Assembly (NCBI RefSeq): GCF_030124145.1
Contig: NZ_JASKMS010000013.1
Span: 1 to 64,000, forward strand
DNA: 64,000 nucleotides
Origin: Streptomyces sp. 378
Lineage (GTDB): Bacteria; Actinomycetota; Actinomycetes; Streptomycetales; Streptomycetaceae
Reading direction: 5' to 3'
The notes under the pieces were generated by a model. It was not told where the DNA came from. It did not search any database and saw only the letters and a list, made by a program, of their open reading frames with translations. Shown here piece after piece: positions 60,341 through 64,000 of this stretch. Every line of letters begins with the position of its first letter. The first letter of the stretch is position 1. Both the position numbers and the translations under genes were made by a program.

Positions 60341-60396
60341 CGCCTCGGTCCCGTACGGCCCGATCAGCCCGCTGATCGCCGTACGGGGCCGAGGCG
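60341..60396 (+). terminator. Strong terminator between fdxA and dapC
   Basis: Long imperfect dyad: arms 60341-60359 and 60378-60396 (one G-T wobble), continued inward by GATCAG (60362-60367) and CTGATC (60372-60377). A TTT tract follows at 60397-60399. It begins 19 bp after the fdxA stop. Confidence 0.85.
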
Positions 60397-60442
60397 TTTG
60401 CCGTAGCCCGGCTCGTACGTGCCAGAAAGTGAGCCAGAACCC

Positions 60443-61534
60443 GTGTCCGCAGTCTCCGACCGCCTCTCCACGTTTCCCTGGGACAAGCTGACCCCGTACA
60501 AGGCCACGGCCGCCGCCCACCCGGACGGCATCGTCGACCTGTCCGTCGGCACCCCGGTCGACCCGGTCCCCGAGCTGATCCAGAAAGCGCTGGTCGCGGC
60601 CGCGGACTCGCCGGGCTATCCGACGGTCTGGGGCACGCCCGAGCTGCGCGACGCGATCACCGGCTGGGTCGAGCGCCGCCTCGGCGCCCGTGGGGTCACC
60701 CACCGCCACGTGCTGCCGATCGTCGGCTCCAAGGAACTCGTCGCCTGGCTCCCGACCCAGCTGGGCCTCGGCCCCGGCGACCGGGTGGCCTATCCGCGCC
60801 TGGCCTACCCGACGTACGAGGTGGGCGCCCGGCTGGCGCGCGCCGCGTACGAGGCCTACGACGACCCGACGGAGCTGGACCCCGAGGGCCTGAGGCTCCT
60901 CTGGCTGAACTCCCCGTCGAACCCCACGGGCAAGGTCCTCTTCAAGGAGGAGCTGACCCGGATCGTGGCCTGGGCCCGCTCGCACGGCATCCTGCTCTTC
61001 TCCGACGAGTGCTACCTGGAGCTGGGCTGGGAGGCCGACCCGGTCTCGGTGCTGCACCCGGACGTCAACGGCGGCTCGTACGACGGCATCGTCTCCGTCC
61101 ACTCCCTCTCCAAGCGCTCGAACCTCGCGGGCTACCGCGCGGCCTTCCTGGCCGGCGACCCGGCGGTCCTCGGGCCGCTGCTGGAGATCCGCAAGCACGG
61201 CGGCATGATGACGTCGGCTCCGACCCAGGCGGCCGTCATCGCGGCCCTCGGCGACGACGACCATGTGCGCGTGCAGCGCGAGCGCTACGCCTCCCGCCGC
61301 GAGCTCCTGCGCGAGGCCCTCCGCACCCACGGCTTCCGCATCGAGCACAGCGAGGCCAGCCTGTACCTGTGGGCCACGAGGGGCGAGTCCTGCTGGGACA
61401 CGGTCGCCCACCTCGCACAGCGCGGCATCCTCGTCGCACCGGGCGACTTCTACGGCCCGGCGGGCGCGGAGTTCGTCCGCGTGGCGCTGACGGCGACGGA
61501 CGAAAGGGTCGCGGCGGCCGTACGGCGTCTGTGA
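60443..61534 (+). CDS. dapC: Succinyldiaminopimelate transaminase
   Basis: 363 residues, fold-type I PLP aminotransferase. Features: DLSVGTPVDPVPELIQ, GYPTVWGTPELRDAITGW, LWLNSPSNPTGKVL, FSDECYLELGW, and the PLP lysine in SLSKRSNLAGYR. It forms N-succinyl-diaminopimelate in lysine and peptidoglycan synthesis; some homologues also use prephenate. The GTG at 60443 (SAVSDRLSTFPWDKL) is preferred over the upstream GTG at 60419 because the family begins there. dapE lies two genes downstream, so two steps of the DAP pathway are close together. Confidence 0.94.
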   Translation: MSAVSDRLSTFPWDKLTPYKATAAAHPDGIVDLSVGTPVDPVPELIQKALVAAADSPGYPTVWGTPELRDAITGWVERRLGARGVTHRHVLPIVGSKELVAWLPTQLGLGPGDRVAYPRLAYPTYEVGARLARAAYEAYDDPTELDPEGLRLLWLNSPSNPTGKVLFKEELTRIVAWARSHGILLFSDECYLELGWEADPVSVLHPDVNGGSYDGIVSVHSLSKRSNLAGYRAAFLAGDPAVLGPLLEIRKHGGMMTSAPTQAAVIAALGDDDHVRVQRERYASRRELLREALRTHGFRIEHSEASLYLWATRGESCWDTVAHLAQRGILVAPGDFYGPAGAEFVRVALTATDERVAAAVRRL

Positions 61535-61557
61535 GCGCCGAACGAGCACATGGCGAA

Positions 61558-61584
61558 GGGGTCCGGGGAAGCTCCCCGGACCCC
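61558..61584. terminator. Bidirectional terminator after dapC
   Basis: Perfect 12-bp stem GGGGTCCGGGGA (61558-61569) with TCCCCGGACCCC (61573-61584), 3-nt loop, between convergent genes. Confidence 0.85.
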
Positions 61585-61607
61585 ATCGGCGTCACAGCGC
61601 CGGTGCG

Positions 61608-62054
61608 TCAGCCGACCGGCAGGCTCTTCACCGGCAGGGAGTCGGCGGACGGCACGCCGCCCTGGGCGAGGGAGTCCGTCGGCAGGCCGCCCTTGGTCGA
61701 ACCGGCCGTGTCGCCGACGAGCTGCCCGGCGGTGCCCGCCGCGTCACCGGCCGTCTTCTGCGCCACGGGCGTGGTCTTCTTGACTGCCTTGCCGCCGGTC
61801 TTGCCATCGGCCGGCACCGCCTTCTCGACGGTCTTGCCGCCGGTGTCGCCCGCGGACTCGGTGACGTTCTGCGCCGCGCCGTCGACGGTGTTGCCGACGT
61901 TCGCGCCGTCCAGGGCGGTCAGACCCCCGAGGTTCGGGGTGGCGGGCAGCTCGGGGGCCGCGCTGGCGGAACCGGCCGCACCGACCCCGGCAGCCGCTCC
62001 CGCTGCGACGATCAGCGCGGCACGGGCGATCCTGCGGGTCAGGGGGAGGGACAT
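61608..62054 (-). CDS. Small secreted Gly/Ala/Thr-rich protein
   Basis: 148 residues. Signal peptide is about 1-32 (LTRRIARAALIVAAGAAAGV, then GSASAAPE). The mature part is low in aromatic residues, with repeated small motifs (GKTVEKA, GKTGGKAVKK, AGTAGQLVG, DSLPVKSLPVG), and is probably disordered. No cysteines, lipobox or sorting signal. ATG at 62054 with a GAAGGAG ribosome-binding site. Similar secreted proteins occur in Streptomyces without known function. Confidence 0.85.
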   Translation of the reverse strand: MSLPLTRRIARAALIVAAGAAAGVGAAGSASAAPELPATPNLGGLTALDGANVGNTVDGAAQNVTESAGDTGGKTVEKAVPADGKTGGKAVKKTTPVAQKTAGDAAGTAGQLVGDTAGSTKGGLPTDSLAQGGVPSADSLPVKSLPVG

Positions 62055-62601
62055 GGTGCTCCTTCGACGGGAGAGAACAGTGAGCTTCGTGAAGTGCCCG
62101 GCCGGGTGGGGCAGTTGATCGACTGGCGGTGGATCACCCCGGCTCGGACGCAGTGACTACCGCTCGAAGCCCGCGAAGGTTGCGGCGCCGCAACGTAAAG
62201 AGTTGGCAATGTGTCGCATTATCGGCTGCGGATAAAAACGGTCAAATAGGCTGCTGCGGGAAACGCCGCCGAATCCTTCCAGCCCTGTGTTGCCAAGGGA
62301 TTCCACGGTTTCCGGAGGAGGGTGCGAAAACCTGCGCACACCACCGCCGCCGAGCCGTGCGGCTAACCCCCACGGGTGAGCCCCCGCACCCCTGCGCGAG
62401 CCAGTGCCGCGGCAGGCAACGTTCGCCCCGTCGCGACGCCCGGCACGCTCCCCCGTTCTCGGCTTCGCTCGAACGGGAGGGGCCCCCACCGCCGCACCGC
62501 GCGAAGGCCCAAGTAGCTCCGCTACGAGGGCTTCCACGCGGCACGCCGAGAGCACGCACCGAACGCTGCTCCTTCTCCCACGGAGATCCATCAGAAGGGG
62601 C
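62055..62601. other. Intergenic region with AT-richer promoter stretch and repeat
   Basis: 547 bp without a supported gene. 62195-62250 is markedly AT-richer (contains CGCATTATC and GATAAAAACGGTCAAATAGG) and is the likely promoter region of the small secreted protein encoded on the minus strand. At 62448-62491 a dyad CTCCCCCGTTC / GAACGGGAGGGG around TCGGCTTCGCTC resembles a widespread Streptomyces intergenic repeat; a GTAGCTCCGCTAC dyad follows near 62512-62525. Confidence 0.55.
62448..62491. repeat. Streptomyces-type intergenic palindromic repeat
   Basis: Imperfect hairpin with loop TCGGCTTCGCTC and C/G-runs as arms. From memory, near-identical elements (CTCCCCCACTCTCGGCTTCGCTCGAGCGGG-like) are scattered between genes of many Streptomyces genomes. 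It lies downstream of the gene at 62602 on the minus strand and may also act as its terminator. Confidence 0.6.
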
Positions 62602-63582
62602 CTAGCCCATCGTGACGATACGGACCGCGTCCGCGTCCCGTTCCGCTCCCGCGGTGCCCTTCGCCGGGGAGTCCCGCCACTGGCTGGCGGTGTTCCCCGC
62701 GACCCACTCGCGCCCCGCGTAGGTGACGCGCGCGATGTGCAGCTCGGAGGCGTGGGCCACCGCCCAGTGCGCCAGCTGCCAGCCGCGCCGGTCCGGGCTG
62801 CGCCCGGTCGTCGAACCCGGGTCGGCGGTCACCGGCAGGGTCACCGTCCGCCCGCCGGTGCCGGCCGTACCGCTCGGGGACGGCGCCGGTCCCGCCGCCG
62901 GCGAGCCGCCCACCTCGGCGCCGGCCGACGCCAGCACATCCCGCCCGAAGTCCCGCACCAGCGCGGCCCGCACCCCGTCCGGACCCGAGGCCCGGGTCGC
63001 GCCCGGGCGGCCTTCGCAGGTCAGCGTGGCCGCGGACTGCCCGGTGAGGGCCGCCGCGAGCAGCGCGGCGTCCGGCTCGTGCTTGGCGTAGGCCTGCGGG
63101 AAGCCGCTGCGCTGCACCCGCTGGGCGGCGACGGTGAGCGGCAGCCGGGTGTAGCCGGGCACCTTGACCAGGTGTTCGTAGAACTCGCGGGCCGAGTACG
63201 TCGGGTCCATGATCTCCTTCGGCGTCCCCCAGCCCTGCGAGGGCCGTTGCTGGAACAGGCCGAGGGAGTCCCGGTCGCCGTGGTCGATGTTGCGCAGCGC
63301 CGACTCCTGCAGCGCGGTCGCCAGCGCGATGGTCACGGCCCGCTCGGGCAGCCCGCGCGCGGTCCCCACGGCGGTGATCGTCGCGGCGTTCACCGCCTGC
63401 TCGGGGCTGAACTCGTACGACGCCCCGTCGCCCTTGCCGGAGACGACCTTGCAGCCCGGTCCGCCGGAGCCCCCGGTGACGTACTGCACGACGAGGTAAC
63501 CGGCGACCGCGAGCAGGACCACGAAGGCGGCTCCGCATCGGAAGAGGCGGCCACGACGTTTGGGAGAAGTCGGCTCTGGCAC
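62602..63582 (-). CDS. Membrane-anchored lytic-transglycosylase-like protein
   Basis: About 326 residues from a GTG at 63582 (PEPTSPKRRGRLF). One membrane anchor is at about 14-34 (CGAAFVVLLAVAGYLVVQYV). The extracytoplasmic domain (about 50-170) has ITAVGTARGLPERAVTIALATALQESALRNIDHGD, then DSLGLFQQRPSQGWGTP; the Glu of QES is in the position of a transglycosylase catalytic acid. A C-terminal domain of about 110 residues (GWQLAHWAVAHASELHIARV) follows. Databases often label relatives 'heavy metal transporter', which the sequence does not support. No good ribosome-binding site was found, so a start further upstream (63669) is possible. Divergent from dapE. Confidence 0.8.
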   Translation of the reverse strand: MPEPTSPKRRGRLFRCGAAFVVLLAVAGYLVVQYVTGGSGGPGCKVVSGKGDGASYEFSPEQAVNAATITAVGTARGLPERAVTIALATALQESALRNIDHGDRDSLGLFQQRPSQGWGTPKEIMDPTYSAREFYEHLVKVPGYTRLPLTVAAQRVQRSGFPQAYAKHEPDAALLAAALTGQSAATLTCEGRPGATRASGPDGVRAALVRDFGRDVLASAGAEVGGSPAAGPAPSPSGTAGTGGRTVTLPVTADPGSTTGRSPDRRGWQLAHWAVAHASELHIARVTYAGREWVAGNTASQWRDSPAKGTAGAERDADAVRIVTMG

Positions 63583-63667
63583 GCGGTACAAGGTACTGGA
63601 GAGTACGGAGTGGTATGAGCCGGGTGTGGACAGTGAGGCGACGGTCTGGCGCGTTAGGGTCGACGGC

Positions 63668-64000
63668 ATGGCCGACACCTCGCTTGACCTCACGCTGGAC
63701 GCCGCGGAGCTGACCGCCCGGCTCGTCGACTTCCGTTCCGAGAGCGGCACCGAGAAGCCCCTCGCCGACGCCATCGAGACGGCGCTGCGCACGCTGCCCC
63801 ACCTGACGGTCGACCGGTACGGCAACAACGTCGTGGCCCGCACGAACCTGGGCCGCCCGGAGCGGGTGATCCTGGCCGGTCACATCGACACCGTGCCGAT
63901 CGCGGACAACGTCCCCTCCCGGCTCGACGAGGACGGCGTCCTGTGGGGCTGCGGCACCTGCGACATGAAGTCGGGCGTCGCCGTGCAGCTGCGCATCGCC
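63668..64000 (+). CDS. dapE: Succinyl-diaminopimelate desuccinylase, N-terminal part
   Basis: 111 residues in frame up to the window end: MADTSLDLTLDAAELTARLV, then RVILAGHIDTVPIADNVPSR and GCGTCDMKSGVAV. The metal-binding His of GHIDTVP and Asp of TCDMKSG are those of M20-family zinc peptidases such as DapE, which removes succinate from N-succinyl-LL-DAP. The gene follows dapC by two genes and continues beyond the window. Assignment to dapE rather than another M20 enzyme relies on the dapC neighbour and the family wording. Confidence 0.88.
   Translation, partial: MADTSLDLTLDAAELTARLVDFRSESGTEKPLADAIETALRTLPHLTVDRYGNNVVARTNLGRPERVILAGHIDTVPIADNVPSRLDEDGVLWGCGTCDMKSGVAVQLRIA

Noticed and set aside
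62404..63618. 404-codon plus-strand frame
   Set aside because: Antisense to the transglycosylase-like gene and to the repeat region; composition is that of a shadow frame.

Overview
The window is high-GC actinobacterial DNA and is almost certainly from a Streptomyces chromosome. The genes use GTG starts freely and overlap as ATGA or GTGA pairs. Mycothiol biosynthesis (mshB), a SpoIIE-type phosphatase, a DUF6542 protein, a TypA GTPase and an actinobacterial succinate dehydrogenase are all present. No rRNA, tRNA, CRISPR array, transposase or phage gene was seen. Layout: 1-2.8 kb has a truncated DUF6542 gene divergent from ychF, then a two-domain protein with an immunity-like (SUKH-like) second half. 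2.9-18.3 kb is a light-response and carotenoid island. It holds an ECF sigma gene (litS-like) in an operon with a DUF4397 surface protein, a class F-like sortase and a zinc-type anti-sigma factor. Divergent from it are a LitR/CarH-like MerR photoregulator gene and crtY-crtT-crtU, which converge on crtE-crtI-crtB-crtV. A short-chain dehydrogenase/DUF2867 gene and a DNA photolyase gene lie upstream of crtE. 18.3-21 kb carries an MMPL exporter with a divergent MarR regulator. 21-26.2 kb has a secreted subtilisin with a P domain, a secreted DUF4258 toxin-like protein with a DUF2283 partner, and a two-component system. 26.2-28.9 kb has a decayed serpin gene, a DUF4190 membrane protein and a GntR regulator. 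From about 29 kb to the end the window is core chromosome: a SPOR-like small protein, Nudix hydrolase, two anti-sigma-kinase-type proteins (one a PAS-PAS-GAF-SpoIIE-HATPase fusion), a GH18-like membrane enzyme, sdhBAC, an orphan peptide-binding lipoprotein, typA, a five-gene peptide ABC transporter, a DPP-IV-like peptidase, mshB, a collagen-like peptidoglycan-binding protein, a SirB1-like protein, GNAT, fdxA, dapC and the start of dapE.

How the island probably works (family knowledge plus inference): in S. coelicolor, LitR and the sigma factor LitS drive blue-light induction of crtEIBV and crtYTU. Here the same core is present, and reading by eye shows a shared bipartite promoter, GCATCCGAA-N15-GAAGC, upstream of both crtY and crtE. 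A close copy (GCATCCGCC-N15-GAAGT) lies upstream of the dehydrogenase-photolyase pair. One light-activated sigma factor would therefore control pigment synthesis, UV-damage repair and an uncharacterised dehydrogenase. Its own operon additionally encodes a sortase and its likely surface substrate. The litS-litR intergenic region contains a perfect 14-bp inverted repeat and an 11-bp-spaced direct repeat, as expected for a CarH/LitR-type operator.

The most interesting points are the predicted three-promoter LitS regulon, the sortase and surface protein embedded in a light-sigma operon, the altered cobalamin-contact residues of the LitR homologue, and a secreted DUF4258/DUF2283 effector-immunity candidate. 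The serpin gene shows clear decay (two frameshifts and a large internal deletion).
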